This document shows positions 25,671 through 34,828 of a stretch of DNA of 64,000 nucleotides, piece after piece. The stretch comes from DASUPK01 sp963848955 (lineage in GTDB: Bacteria > Actinomycetota > Thermoleophilia > Solirubrobacterales > 70-9). The notes below the pieces were generated by a model. That model searched no databases and was not told the DNA's origin. It saw only the letters and a program-made list of their open reading frames with translations. The stretch spans positions 1 to 64,000 of the forward strand of contig CAWKFQ010000014.1 in NCBI GenBank assembly GCA_963848955.1, written 5' to 3'. Position 1 is the stretch's first letter; every line of letters begins with the position of its first letter. Made by a program: the position numbers and the translations under genes.

Positions 25671-28600
25671 GTGAGCGCTGGAGCGGTCCACCTGCACGTC
25701 CACAGCGAGTACTCGCTGCTCGACGGTGCATGCAAGATCGACGCGCTCGCCGCGCGCGCCGCCGAGCTCGAGATGCCCGCGCTCGGCCTCACCGACCACG
25801 GGGTGATGAACGGCTCGGTCGAGCACTACAAGGCCTGCGTGGCCGCCGGGGTAAAGCCGATCATCGGCCTCGAGGCCTACCTGGTCGACGACCGCAATCT
25901 GACGCCGACGCAGCCGCGCTACGAGCGCAACCACCTCACCCTGCTGGCATCGAATGACGCCGGCTTCCGCAACCTGGTCAAGCTCAGCTCCGCAGGGTTC
26001 CTCGAGGGCTTCTCACGCGGCAAGGCCAATGTCGACATGGAGCTCCTCTCGGCCCACTCGGAGGGAGTGATCGCGCTCACCGGCTGCCTGCAGTCCCGTT
26101 TCTGCCGCCGTCTGGTGGAGGACCGACCGGCCGACGCCCGCACTCATATCGACGACCTGGTCCAGGCCTTCGGTCCCGACCAGGTCTACTTCGAGGTGCA
26201 GCGCAACGGAATCGCCGAGCAGGAGAAGGCGAACGAGGGGATCGTCCGCACTGCGAAGGAGCTCGGTCGGCCGCTGGTGGCGACCGCGGATGTGCACTAC
26301 CTCCGCCGCGAGGACTACGACTCACACGCGGCGCTGCTCTGCGTCCAGACCAAGTCGACGATCGAGCAGCCGAAGCTTCGCTTCGACACCAACGAGTTCT
26401 ATTTGAAGAGCTCTGACGAGATGGCGGAGTCCTTCTCGGACATGCCCGGGGCCGTCGCGACCACGCTCGAGATCGCCGAGCGCTGCGAAGTCGAGATCAA
26501 GCTCGGCCAGCTGCTCCTGCCGCGGTTCCCGACGCCGGAAGGGGTGGACCCGGGGGAGATGCTGCGCGAGCTCGCGACCGAGGGCCTGCGTAGCCGCTAC
26601 GGGGACCCGATTCCCGCGGACGCCCGGGAGCGGCTCGCCTTCGAGCTCGGGGTGATCGACGAGATGGGATTCGAGTCCTACTTCCTGATCGTCTGGGACT
26701 TCGTCAAGTACGCGAAGGAGAACGGGATCGCGGTCGGGCCGGGCCGCGGCTCTGCCGCCGGCTCGATCGTCGCCTACGCGCTGGAGATCACCGACCTCGA
26801 CCCACTCGCCAACGGCCTGCTCTTCGAGCGCTTCCTGAACCCCGGCCGCAAGTCGATGCCCGACATCGACATCGACTTCTCGGTGCGCGGCCGCGAACGG
26901 GTGATCCGCTATGTCGCCGACAAGTACGGCCGCGAGTGCGTTGCGCAGATCATCACCTTCGGGACGATGGCGCCGCGAGCCGCGATCCGTGACGCCGCGC
27001 GGGTCCTCGGCTACGACTACGCGGCCGGCGACCGCCTGGCCAAGCAGATCCCCGAGCCGATCTTCGGCCGGAGCCCGAGCTTCGAGGAGTGCCTGAAGCC
27101 CGGTGAGGAGCTGAAGCGCACCTACGACTCGGACCCCGACGCCCGCAAGATCCTCGACACCGCCCAGGGTCTCGAGGGCATCGTCCGCAACAACTCGATC
27201 CACGCCGCGGCCGTCGTGATCGCCGACCGGCCTCTGCAGGAGATCGTGCCGCTGCAGCTCGCCGAGGACCGCGGTGCGGGGAACGGCAATGGGAACGGCA
27301 ATGGCGCCGCGAACGGGAAGACGGAGCGCGCCTACAAGACGGTGACCCAGTACTCGATGGGCCCGATCGAGGAGATCGGGCTGCTGAAGATGGACTTCCT
27401 GGGGCTGCGCAACCTGGATGTGATCGAGGACGCCGTCGCGATCATCGAGCGCTCCCGCGGCGAGAAGATCGACATCAAGGACATCCCGCTCGACGATCCC
27501 AAGACCTACGAGATGCTCCGCAGAGGAGAGTCGATCGGCGTCTTCCAGTTCGAGTCAGAGGGGATGCAGGACGCGCTCAAGACCGTGAAGCCGACCGAGT
27601 TCCAGGACCTGGTCGCGCTCAACGCCCTCTACCGCCCCGGAGCGATGCGCTACATCCCCGACTACGCGCGCGGCAAGCGGGATCCAGACGCCATTCGCTA
27701 TCCGGATCCCCGACTGCGCCCGATCAGCGAGACCACCTACGGCTGCGTGATCTACCAGGAGCAGCTGATGGAGATCGCCAAGCAGATGGCCGGGTTCAGC
27801 CCGGCCGAGGCGGACGACCTACGCAAGGCGGTGGGCAAGAAGAAGCGCGATCTGATGGCGACCATGAAGGAGAAGTTCATCGAGGGCATGGCGGCCTCGA
27901 ACACCGACCGCAAGGTGGCGAAGGACCTCTGGTCACTGATGGAAGCCGCCGCGGACTACTCGTTCAATCGCTCCCACGCCGCCTGCTACGCGCTGATCTC
28001 CTACCGGACCGCCTGGCTGCGAGCGAACTATCCGGCCGAGTACATGGCGGCCCTGATCTCGACGGTGATGTCGACCAAGGACAAGGTCCCCTTCTTCGTC
28101 AATCGCTGCGCGGAGATGGGGATCGAGGTTCTTCCGCCCGACGTCAACACCTCGGACCACGGCTTCGTGGTGTCAGGCAACAGGATCCGCTTCGGCCTCG
28201 ACGCGGTGAAGAACGTCGGTCACATCGCGGTCCAGTCGATCCTCGACGCACGTTCGAAGGACGGGAACTTCCCCTCATTGTGGGACTTCTGCGAGCGGGT
28301 GGATAGCCGGGCCGTGAACAAGCGAGCTGTCGAGTGTCTTGTCAAATGCGGAGCATTCGACTCGACCGACGCCTCGCGGAAGGGCCTGCTGGAGGCACTG
28401 CCGGCCGCCATCGCCTTCGGCCAGAAAGCCCAGGAGGACTCCCGCCTGGGACAGTCCTCGATCTTCGATCTGGGGGGCGGGGCGGAGGAGTCCGGTCCGT
28501 CGCGGCACCACCACGCGCCGATCAGGGCAGAGGAGTTCGACCAGCGCGAGCTGCTTCGCCTCGAGAAGGAGACGCTCGGCACCTTCCTCTCCTCGCATCC

Positions 28601-29201
28601 GCTCGCCGAGGTCAAGGAGGCGCTCCGGCCGCGGGTGGACTGCCCGCTCTCCACCCTCGCGGACAAGCCCGACGCATCCTGGGTGACGGTCGGCGGGATC
28701 ATCACCGAGTTCAAGCGGCACAAGTCGAAGAACGGCTCGCTGATGTCGTTCGCGACCCTCGACGACGTCGAGGGTCAGGTCGAGATGCTGGTCATGGGCA
28801 AGGCGTACGAGGCCTCCCAGGAATTCCTCGCCGCCGATGCGATCGTGATCGTGCGTGGCCGCCTCGACCACAAGGGGCGCGGCGACACCAAGCTGGTCGC
28901 TCAGGAGGTCGAGCTCTTCGAGCCGACCGAGGACGAGGTCTCCAAGGCGAGAGCGGCGAGGGAGAGGGACAGCGGCCCGCTGCGGCTGCACATCGACGCC
29001 TCCGGGTTCGGCGTCTCGGTGCTCGAGGAGCTGAAGACCATCCTCAGCCACTTCCCAGGGGACTCGGAGGTCCTCCTGGTGATGAAGACCCGCGACGGTA
29101 TGCGTGAGCTGCGGTTCGGGCGCGACTACCGCGTCCGCCGCTCGGCTGCCCTCGACGCCGAGATCGACACCCTGCTCGGCGGAGCCGCCCGGGCGGCTTA
29201 G
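25671..29201 (+). CDS. dnaE: DNA polymerase III alpha subunit
   Basis: 1176 aa, the replicative polymerase. The PHP domain starts at once (HLHVHSEYSLLDGACKIDALA, GLTDHGVMNG, IIGLEAYLV). The C-family palm includes GPGRGSAAGSIVAYAL (about 356) and the catalytic PDIDIDF (about 396-402). Then come the fingers, a tandem HhH region, and the OB fold VTVGGIITEFKRHKSKNGSLMSFATLDD (about 1004). GTG 25671 is chosen because the PHP domain begins seven residues later and ATG 25661 runs into a stop. A glycine/asparagine run (GNGNGNG, about 537) from a repeated 12-bp unit lies in a linker. No frameshift in 3.5 kb. Confidence 0.97.
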   Translation: MSAGAVHLHVHSEYSLLDGACKIDALAARAAELEMPALGLTDHGVMNGSVEHYKACVAAGVKPIIGLEAYLVDDRNLTPTQPRYERNHLTLLASNDAGFRNLVKLSSAGFLEGFSRGKANVDMELLSAHSEGVIALTGCLQSRFCRRLVEDRPADARTHIDDLVQAFGPDQVYFEVQRNGIAEQEKANEGIVRTAKELGRPLVATADVHYLRREDYDSHAALLCVQTKSTIEQPKLRFDTNEFYLKSSDEMAESFSDMPGAVATTLEIAERCEVEIKLGQLLLPRFPTPEGVDPGEMLRELATEGLRSRYGDPIPADARERLAFELGVIDEMGFESYFLIVWDFVKYAKENGIAVGPGRGSAAGSIVAYALEITDLDPLANGLLFERFLNPGRKSMPDIDIDFSVRGRERVIRYVADKYGRECVAQIITFGTMAPRAAIRDAARVLGYDYAAGDRLAKQIPEPIFGRSPSFEECLKPGEELKRTYDSDPDARKILDTAQGLEGIVRNNSIHAAAVVIADRPLQEIVPLQLAEDRGAGNGNGNGNGAANGKTERAYKTVTQYSMGPIEEIGLLKMDFLGLRNLDVIEDAVAIIERSRGEKIDIKDIPLDDPKTYEMLRRGESIGVFQFESEGMQDALKTVKPTEFQDLVALNALYRPGAMRYIPDYARGKRDPDAIRYPDPRLRPISETTYGCVIYQEQLMEIAKQMAGFSPAEADDLRKAVGKKKRDLMATMKEKFIEGMAASNTDRKVAKDLWSLMEAAADYSFNRSHAACYALISYRTAWLRANYPAEYMAALISTVMSTKDKVPFFVNRCAEMGIEVLPPDVNTSDHGFVVSGNRIRFGLDAVKNVGHIAVQSILDARSKDGNFPSLWDFCERVDSRAVNKRAVECLVKCGAFDSTDASRKGLLEALPAAIAFGQKAQEDSRLGQSSIFDLGGGAEESGPSRHHHAPIRAEEFDQRELLRLEKETLGTFLSSHPLAEVKEALRPRVDCPLSTLADKPDASWVTVGGIITEFKRHKSKNGSLMSFATLDDVEGQVEMLVMGKAYEASQEFLAADAIVIVRGRLDHKGRGDTKLVAQEVELFEPTEDEVSKARAARERDSGPLRLHIDASGFGVSVLEELKTILSHFPGDSEVLLVMKTRDGMRELRFGRDYRVRRSAALDAEIDTLLGGAARAA

Positions 29202-29206
29202 AATCA

Positions 29207-29228
29207 GGACCCCGTCGTTGACGGGTCC
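29207..29228 (+). promoter_or_regulatory. Hairpin immediately before the GGDEF-EAL gene
   Basis: GGACCCCGTC, GTT loop, GACGGGTCC (one bulged C) ends 1 nt before ATG 29230. A TAGAAT box at 29199-29204 overlaps the dnaE stop, so a transcript would begin about at this hairpin, which covers the ribosome-binding region. Confidence 0.4.
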
Positions 29229-29229
29229 C

Positions 29230-31489
29230 ATGGGGAGCGGGAGTCACCAAAAGCGTGCCGGCAACGGCCCGGAGAGCTTCCAGGCCGAGAGTTGGACGAC
29301 GCGGCAGCTGGCCGAGTTTCTCTCGGTCGTCTCCTCGTTCACCGACGAGCGGGAAGCCCTCCAGGGCTGCGTCGAGCGCGCCGCCGCGTCGATCGGGACC
29401 GAGGTGGCCGTCCTCATCCGCGAGGGGAAGGTCGCGGCTTCAGTCGGCTTTCCCCCGGGATCCGAGCCGGTCGCCGACCTGGTCGAGGCCTCAGGCGATC
29501 TCCGATTCGAACGCGAGCTCGGGGGCCTCGGGGTCTGCACCGGGATCTGCTCGCTGGTCGGCGAGGAGGGCACCCTTCTGGTCGCGCGGACCGGGGGCCG
29601 CGACTTCAGCAAGGAGGAGCTGGATCTGCTCCGCGGGATGGGCCGTGTCCTCGCCCTCGCGCTGCGGAGCATCCGCCTGATCGTCGAGCTTCGGGAGCGC
29701 CATACCCTGCTCGAGCGGCTCACCTTGCTGCAGCGCTCGATTGCCAGCCGCGCCGACATCGAGGAGGTGCTCGATGCGATCGTCACGGGCGCCAGCGAGC
29801 TTCTCGGCGACGAACTGGTGGATCTGAGCCTGATCGACCCGGAGGATCCGACCGTGCTCGAGGTCGTGGCGTCGGTGGGCTATCCGGCTGAGCTGCTGGA
29901 TCAGATACGCCGGACTCCGATCCAGGTCGGCATCGCTGGTCACGCGGTGACCGAGCGGCGGCCGATCGTGGTCGAGGACTACGGTGCGGATCCCCGCCGG
30001 ATACCGGATGTCGTGGGCGGCGGCCTTCGGGCCGTGATCTCCGCGCCCGTCTATCAGCGTGGCGAACTGGTCGGCGCACTCTCGCTTGGGACGCGCCGCG
30101 CGGGCCGGCGATACAGCGAAATCGAGCGCGAGGCCGTCCTCGCCTTCGCGGAGCATGCCGGCCTCGCGCTGAACGACGCGAAGGCGGCCGAGGAGACGGC
30201 GCACCAGGCCTTCCACGATCCGCTCACGGGCCTCGCGAACCGCGCCCTGCTTCGTCGACCGCCTCGCGCAGGCTCGGACCCGCGCTGCCGCCGCGGGCGA
30301 TGCCGTGGGTGTCCTGTTCGCCGATCTGGACGGCTTCAAGACGGTGAACGACAGCCTCGGGCACGCAGCCGGCGACCAGTTGCTGATCATCGTCGGGCAG
30401 AGGCTCGCCTCGGTGGTGGGACCGACAGACACGGTCGCGAGGTTCGGCGGGGACGAGTTCGCGATCCTCGTCGAGGACGTCCGCCAGCCGATCGAGCTCG
30501 CGCGGATGGCGCGCCTCGCCCTCGACGGACTGGAGCGGGTGATCGAGGTCGAGGGCCGTGAGGTGTTCATCAGCGGCAGCATCGGGATCGCGGTCGGACT
30601 GGAGGAGCCCGATGATCTGCTCCGCAACGCCGACCTGGCGATGTACGAGGCGAAGGGGCAGGGCAAGGGCCGCTACGAGATCTTCCAGCGCCACATGCAC
30701 GAGGCGCTCGCGCAGCGTCTAGAGCTTGAGCTGGATCTGAAGGGGGCGGCCGATCGCGACCAGTTCGTCCTCCATTTTCAGCCCATCGTCGAGATGGAGT
30801 CGGCGACGGTGATCGGGGTGGAGGCGTTGATTCGCTGGATGCACCCCTCGCAGGGACTCATCCTTCCCGACCAGTTCATCCCGATCGCCGAGGAGAGCGG
30901 CCAGATCCATGCCCTCGGCCGCTGGGTGCTCTGGGAGGCCTGCCGGCGGGTGGTCAAATGGGAGGACGCCCACGGCAGGCTCGGCTTGAACGTCAACATC
31001 TCGGGCGCGCAGTTGCGGCAGGCAAGCCTGGTGCGGGAGGTCGCGGAGATCCTCGAGGCCACCGGACTGGAGCCCGGCCGCCTCACCCTGGAGATCACCG
31101 AGTCGGTCCTGATGGAGGTCAGCAGCAGCAACACGGAACGGCTCGACGCGCTCAAGAAGCTGGGGGTGCAGCTCGCGGTCGACGACTTCGGCACCGGGTA
31201 CTCGTCGCTGCAATACCTGAAGCGCTTCCCGTTCGACTGGCTGAAGATCGCGAAGCCGTTCGTGGACGGCGTCGAGGGCTCGGATGCGCAGGCCCGGATC
31301 GCGCGAGCCATCGTCGACCTCTCCCACAGCCTCGAGATCGAGGTGATCGCGGAGGGGATCGAATCGAAGCGGCAGGCCACCGTCCTCGGGGAGATCGGCT
31401 GCCTGAACGGCCAGGGCTTCCACTACTCGCCGCCCCTTCCGGCCGAGGAGATCTCGGCCTACCTGGCCGCCGGGGCGGTCGCTCGCTAG
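29230..31489 (+). CDS. GAF-GGDEF-EAL c-di-GMP signalling protein (one frameshift)
   Basis: About 752 aa. The N-terminal half has GAF-like sensor regions (REALQGCVERAAASIGTEVAVLIREGKVAAS, then ADIEEVLDAIVTGASELLGDELVDLSLID with VGIAGHAVTERRPIVVEDY). The GGDEF domain begins HDPLTGLANRALL and has an intact active site FGGDEFAIL (about 403). The EAL domain has EALIRW (about 530), NISGAQL, EITES, DDFGTGYSSL and EGIE, so both synthesis and hydrolysis look possible. One extra C at about 30253 breaks ALLVDRLAQART. No membrane helix: a cytosolic sensor. Confidence 0.93.
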
Positions 31490-31573
31490 CAGATCGCCCC
31501 CCGTTTGCGCAAGGGCCGGAGGCCTCTGAACTTTTCCATCCGTCCGCCGACGGGTCCTAGACTTTGATCCGTC

Positions 31574-31978
31574 GTGTCAGGGCAGACCCAGCAACAGCGC
31601 AGCGCCGCCGGCGAGTGCCGCCAGTGCAGTTCGTTCTGCGACAAGCTCGTCAACCCCGCGGGCTGCCTGGAGATGGGGTGCAAGTTCCTCTACACCTACG
31701 AGGACGCTCGCACCGGGGGTCGCTACATGGGCTGTATGAACAAGGTCTTCAGTGCCGAGATCGACTTCGACATGTTCCTGCTGGCCGAGCGGACCCGGGA
31801 GGGCTTCGGTGGGATCAAGATGACCGGCGATCCGCTGCCGCACTGCCAGTTCAACGTCGAGCGCGCCTACGAGGGAGACGGGCCGGCCTACGAGTGCGTC
31901 AACCGGCGCTTCTTCGATGCACCTGACAAGCACCCGGACTCGATCCGAGCGTTCGACCTCCGCAACGCGCTGAGCTGA
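31574..31978 (+). CDS. Cys-rich conserved protein, possible metal-binding
   Basis: 134 aa starting GTG 31574, with a TAGACT box 10 nt upstream. Cysteines are arranged CRQCSSFC, PAGCLEMGCKFLYTY, GRYMGCMNKVF, LPHCQFN, YECVN. This spacing suggests a metal or cluster site. The remaining sequence (FDMFLLAERTREGFGGIKMTGDPLPHC, VNRRFFDAPDKHPDSIRAFDLRNALS) is soluble. I know such proteins as conserved actinobacterial genes of unknown function. It follows the GGDEF-EAL gene with an 84-bp gap. Confidence 0.7.
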   Translation: MSGQTQQQRSAAGECRQCSSFCDKLVNPAGCLEMGCKFLYTYEDARTGGRYMGCMNKVFSAEIDFDMFLLAERTREGFGGIKMTGDPLPHCQFNVERAYEGDGPAYECVNRRFFDAPDKHPDSIRAFDLRNALS

Positions 31979-31982
31979 GCGG

Positions 31983-32423
31983 TCAGTCGAGCAGCTCCTC
32001 GAGCTTCTCGAAGCTGTCGCTCCACCCGCCATCGTGCAGGCTCAGCCGCCCCTCCGTGGCGAACTCACCCTGGGTGAGCTCGACGCCGGTCCTGTCCCCG
32101 TCGTCGCGGAGGGTGAGCGTAACCACCGTTTCTCGGTCATCGGGATCGGGGGGATCCCAGCGGAACGTGTAGGCGAGTTGGCGGTGCAGATCGACCTCGC
32201 GGACCTCGCCTCCGAGGTGGAAGGTCTGGCCCTCGGGCGGCTGCATCGCGATCCGATAGCTCGCGCCGACCCTCGGTTCGAACTCAACGCTCGGGACGGT
32301 GAACCCCTGCGGCCCCCACCACAGAGCGAGCTCGCCGGGATCCGTCATCGCGCTCCAGACCGCTGCCCGCGAGGCTGGCAGGACGCGAGTCATCCGCAGC
32401 CACAGCCCATCGCTTGCGCTCAT
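31983..32423 (-). CDS. SRPBCC (AHSA1-like) domain protein
   Basis: 146 aa: MSASDGLWLRMTRVLPASRAAVWSAMTDPGELALWWGPQGFTVPSVEFEPRVGASYRIAMQPPEG, then EVREVDLHRQLAYTFRWDPPDPDDRETVVTLTLRDDGDRTGVELTQGEFATEGRLSLHDGGWSDSFEKLEELL. This is the activator-of-Hsp90-ATPase-like START fold, with the typical WGP and GGW...L motifs. A GGAGGTGAG site precedes ATG 32423. Such proteins bind hydrophobic ligands; ligand unknown. It converges on the Cys-rich gene with only 4 bp between the stops. Confidence 0.88.
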   Translation of the reverse strand: MSASDGLWLRMTRVLPASRAAVWSAMTDPGELALWWGPQGFTVPSVEFEPRVGASYRIAMQPPEGQTFHLGGEVREVDLHRQLAYTFRWDPPDPDDRETVVTLTLRDDGDRTGVELTQGEFATEGRLSLHDGGWSDSFEKLEELLD

Positions 32424-32479
32424 CTCACCTCCGGGGAAGTCGACGCATCGTAGGCCCGTTCTCGCTATCAGTGCAGTGA

Positions 32480-33259
32480 ATGCGCGGGACCCTTCGCAAG
32501 CTGGTCGCGATCTGGGTGGCCGGGACGGCGGCGGGAATTGCGCTGATCGGGTGCGGCGGCGCCTCTGCGTCCGCCCCTCAGCAGGTCGCCGACGGGATCA
32601 CGCAGAACGACGTCGCCATGCGGCAGGCGATCGACGCCTGGCGTTCCGCGGGGGACCCGCCGTCGGGCCCACCGCCCGCGGAGGTCGTGGAGCGGTCCGC
32701 CGACCTGCAGGAGCAGATCGCGTTCCTCGGGGACCACAGGAACCTGGCCGCCCGCGTAATCCCGTTGTTGAGCGGATCGGTCCGCAGCGAGGTCGTCCGG
32801 CTCTACGCCGCGAGGCGCGCGCTTCTACGGCTCTCGGCCGGCTCCAAGCACAAGAAGCTGAAGTTGGGACAGCGCCCATCCCTCGCCGATCTCGTCGGGT
32901 TCTATGACGAGGCCGAGAGCCGCCACGGGATCGGCGCGAACTACCTCGCGGCGATCCACCTGGTCGAGACCAAGTTCGGCCGCGTGGTCAACAACAGCGT
33001 GGCCGGGGCGCAGGGCCCGATGCAGTTCATCCCCTCGACCTGGGAGATCTACGGGCACGGTGGGAACATCCGCGATCCGCACGACGCGATCCTGGCCGCT
33101 GCCCGCCTCCTGCGGGCGAACGGTGCGCCCCGCCGCTACGGGCCCGCTCTGCGCGCGTACAACCCGTCCGGGCTCTACGTCGCGGCCGTCACGCAGTACG
33201 CCCGCCTCATCGACCGCGACCCCTACGCCCTCTACTACCTCTACGCCTGGGAGCCGTAG
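32480..33259 (+). CDS. Lipoprotein lytic transglycosylase (SLT type)
   Basis: 259 aa. The N-terminus MRGTLRKLVAIWVAGTAAGIALIGCGG carries a lipobox (LIGC), so it should be lipid-anchored outside. The C-terminal domain is SLT-like: FYDEAESRHGIGANYLAAIHLVETKFGRVVNNSVAGAQGPMQFIPSTWEIYGHGG, with catalytic Glu in VETKFG and the GAQGPMQF loop, then DAILAAARLLRANGAPRRYGPALRAYNPSGLYVAAV. It cleaves peptidoglycan glycan strands (MltB-like). Its 3' end overlaps a small reverse gene by 19 bp. Confidence 0.9.
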   Translation: MRGTLRKLVAIWVAGTAAGIALIGCGGASASAPQQVADGITQNDVAMRQAIDAWRSAGDPPSGPPPAEVVERSADLQEQIAFLGDHRNLAARVIPLLSGSVRSEVVRLYAARRALLRLSAGSKHKKLKLGQRPSLADLVGFYDEAESRHGIGANYLAAIHLVETKFGRVVNNSVAGAQGPMQFIPSTWEIYGHGGNIRDPHDAILAAARLLRANGAPRRYGPALRAYNPSGLYVAAVTQYARLIDRDPYALYYLYAWEP

Positions 33260-33390
33260 GCCCAGCCGGCGAGGATGCCGAGTAGAAGCCCGCCCTCCGG
33301 TGCCAGAGGAATGTCGGTGATCACGCTGACAAGGATGCCGAGGACGAGTCCAATGACAGCGCCAACCCCGATTGCCGCTGCGGTGCTCAA
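33241..33390 (-). CDS. Two-helix small membrane protein, 49 aa
   Basis: From TTG 33390 the frame reads LSTAAAIGVGAVIGLVLGILV, SVITDIPLAPEGG and LLLGILAGWAYGSQA, two Gly-rich membrane helices joined by a short loop. The only stop-free start available is TTG, because an in-frame TAG lies four codons upstream. The pattern resembles glycine-zipper/holin-like small proteins. It lies tail-to-tail with the transglycosylase. Confidence 0.5.
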   Translation of the reverse strand: MSTAAAIGVGAVIGLVLGILVSVITDIPLAPEGGLLLGILAGWAYGSQA

Positions 33391-33399
33391 GGCGCAACC

Positions 33400-33967
33400 C
33401 TATAGGCCGCGTAGGTAGGCGCGGCCGCGCGGCGAGAGCCGGTATCCGACCGGGAGGCTCTCGGTCAGCCCGAATGCCTTGAGCCTGCGCACGTCTCGCT
33501 TGAACGGGGCCTTCTTCATGCCGATTGACGCGGCGAGGTCCGCGGCGAGCGTCTCGGGGTGATCGCGGATCAGCTCGAGAATTCGTCGCGTCCAAGGTTC
33601 GCCTCGCGCGCGATCCATACGTCCGAGCCGGGCTTCCAGCTCGGCGCGCTCGGATTGCGTGATCGGGACCCGCGCGCGGAGTTCGATACGGGGGTCGTCG
33701 CCAATGCGGTGTAACCGGATCCGGAACAGGCGGCCCTCCGGGCGGAGGCTCTCGATCAGCTCCCGCCGGCTCGAGAACCCGGCGCGCCGGGCCTGCTTCT
33801 CGGTCGATCTGCCGCTCGGCGATGGGTTCGACTGCGTCGATACCGAGCAGTCCAGCGCTGGTGCGAAGGGTGCCCCCGGTCCTGACGGTCGGGCGCTTCC
33901 AGCGCCGGAAGGCAAGGTCGATCTCGCCGGCCGAGATTCCGTCCAGCGTCCTGCGGTTGAGGAGCAT
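33400..33967 (-). CDS. ASCH-like domain protein with winged-helix C-terminus (one frameshift)
   Basis: The start MLLNRRTLDGISAGEIDLAFRRWKRPTVRTGGTLRTSAGLLGIDAVEPI fits the ASCH/PUA-like beta-barrel used in RNA binding (GxIxLAFRRW, GGTLRT). After a shift near 33800 the reading continues KQARRAGFSSRRELIESLRPEGRLFRIRLHRIGDDPR, then a helical part WTRRILELIRDHPETLAADLAASIGMKKAPFKRDVRRLKAFGLTESL and GYRLSPRGRAYL, a likely winged helix. Its ATG overlaps the nfo stop by one base, so it is downstream in the same operon. Function unknown. Confidence 0.7.
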
Positions 33968-34827
33968 CAGCCGCGGTTCCGGACCGCTTCGCGGTGCAGG
34001 CGCCGGACGATCTGGATGTCTTTGCGAACAGGCGCCTTGCCGTCGACTCCAGGGCCCTCCAGCACGGCCGGAAGTCCCTGCAGGCGTGGCTCACCGAGAA
34101 AGGCGCGCATGCCGCTGCGGCCGATCTCGCCGTAGGGGATCGGGGCGTGGCGGTCACGGTTCGAGCCGCGCGCGTCGCGCGAGTCGTTGACATGAAGGAG
34201 CTTTAGCTGATCGAGGCCGACCTTGGCGTCGATCTCGTCGACCAGGTCCTTCATGCCCTCGGGGGTGCCCACGTCGTAGCCGGTCGCCCACAGATGGCAG
34301 GAGTCGATGCAGAGGCCAAGACGCTTCGGCCCGCCCGTCTTGTCGATCAACTCGGCCGTCTCGTCGAAGTCACGGCCGAGGAGCTGAGGGGACCCCGCCG
34401 TGTTCTCGTAGAGGATCGGGCAGTGCTCCGTCTCGGCCAGCGCCTCCTTGATCAGCTTGACGGCGCGCTTCCGGGCGTTCGTGCGCGTGTCGTCCTTCAG
34501 TGCCCCCGGATGGACGACGACTCCGATGGCCCCGATGCCGTCCCCGACCCGTAGTGCGTGGGTTAGGGAGTCGAGGGACTTCTTGCGCATCTCCCGGTCC
34601 TTGGTCGCCGGGTTGATCAGGTAGATCGCGTGGATCGCGACGACCTCGACGTTCGAGGTGGCGATCGCCTCCCGGAACGCGGCGAAGTCGTCGTCCGAAT
34701 AGCGGGTGGGCCTCCACATCCGGGGGCTCTGGTTGAAGATCTGGATCGATTCGCAGCGGAGATCCTCGGCGCGCTCGATGGCCCGGACCAACCCACCCCC
34801 TGTGGAAACATGGGCGCCGATCAGCAA
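33967..34827 (-). CDS. nfo: Endonuclease IV
   Basis: This 286-aa AP endonuclease repairs abasic sites using three zinc ions. LIGAHVSTGGGLVRAIERAEDLRCESIQIFNQSPRMWRP holds the first ligand His; then AIHAIYLINPA, VVVHPGALKDD, CPILYENTAGS, LGLCIDSCHLWATGYD, LKLLHVNDS and DRHAPIPYGEIG follow the family pattern. I choose TTG 34827 because it gives the canonical MLIGAHVS start. That leaves a single base between it and the divergent ATG of gltX, so each promoter must lie inside the other gene. The ASCH-like gene is coupled downstream. Confidence 0.93.
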   Translation of the reverse strand: MLIGAHVSTGGGLVRAIERAEDLRCESIQIFNQSPRMWRPTRYSDDDFAAFREAIATSNVEVVAIHAIYLINPATKDREMRKKSLDSLTHALRVGDGIGAIGVVVHPGALKDDTRTNARKRAVKLIKEALAETEHCPILYENTAGSPQLLGRDFDETAELIDKTGGPKRLGLCIDSCHLWATGYDVGTPEGMKDLVDEIDAKVGLDQLKLLHVNDSRDARGSNRDRHAPIPYGEIGRSGMRAFLGEPRLQGLPAVLEGPGVDGKAPVRKDIQIVRRLHREAVRNRG

Positions 34828-34828
34828 G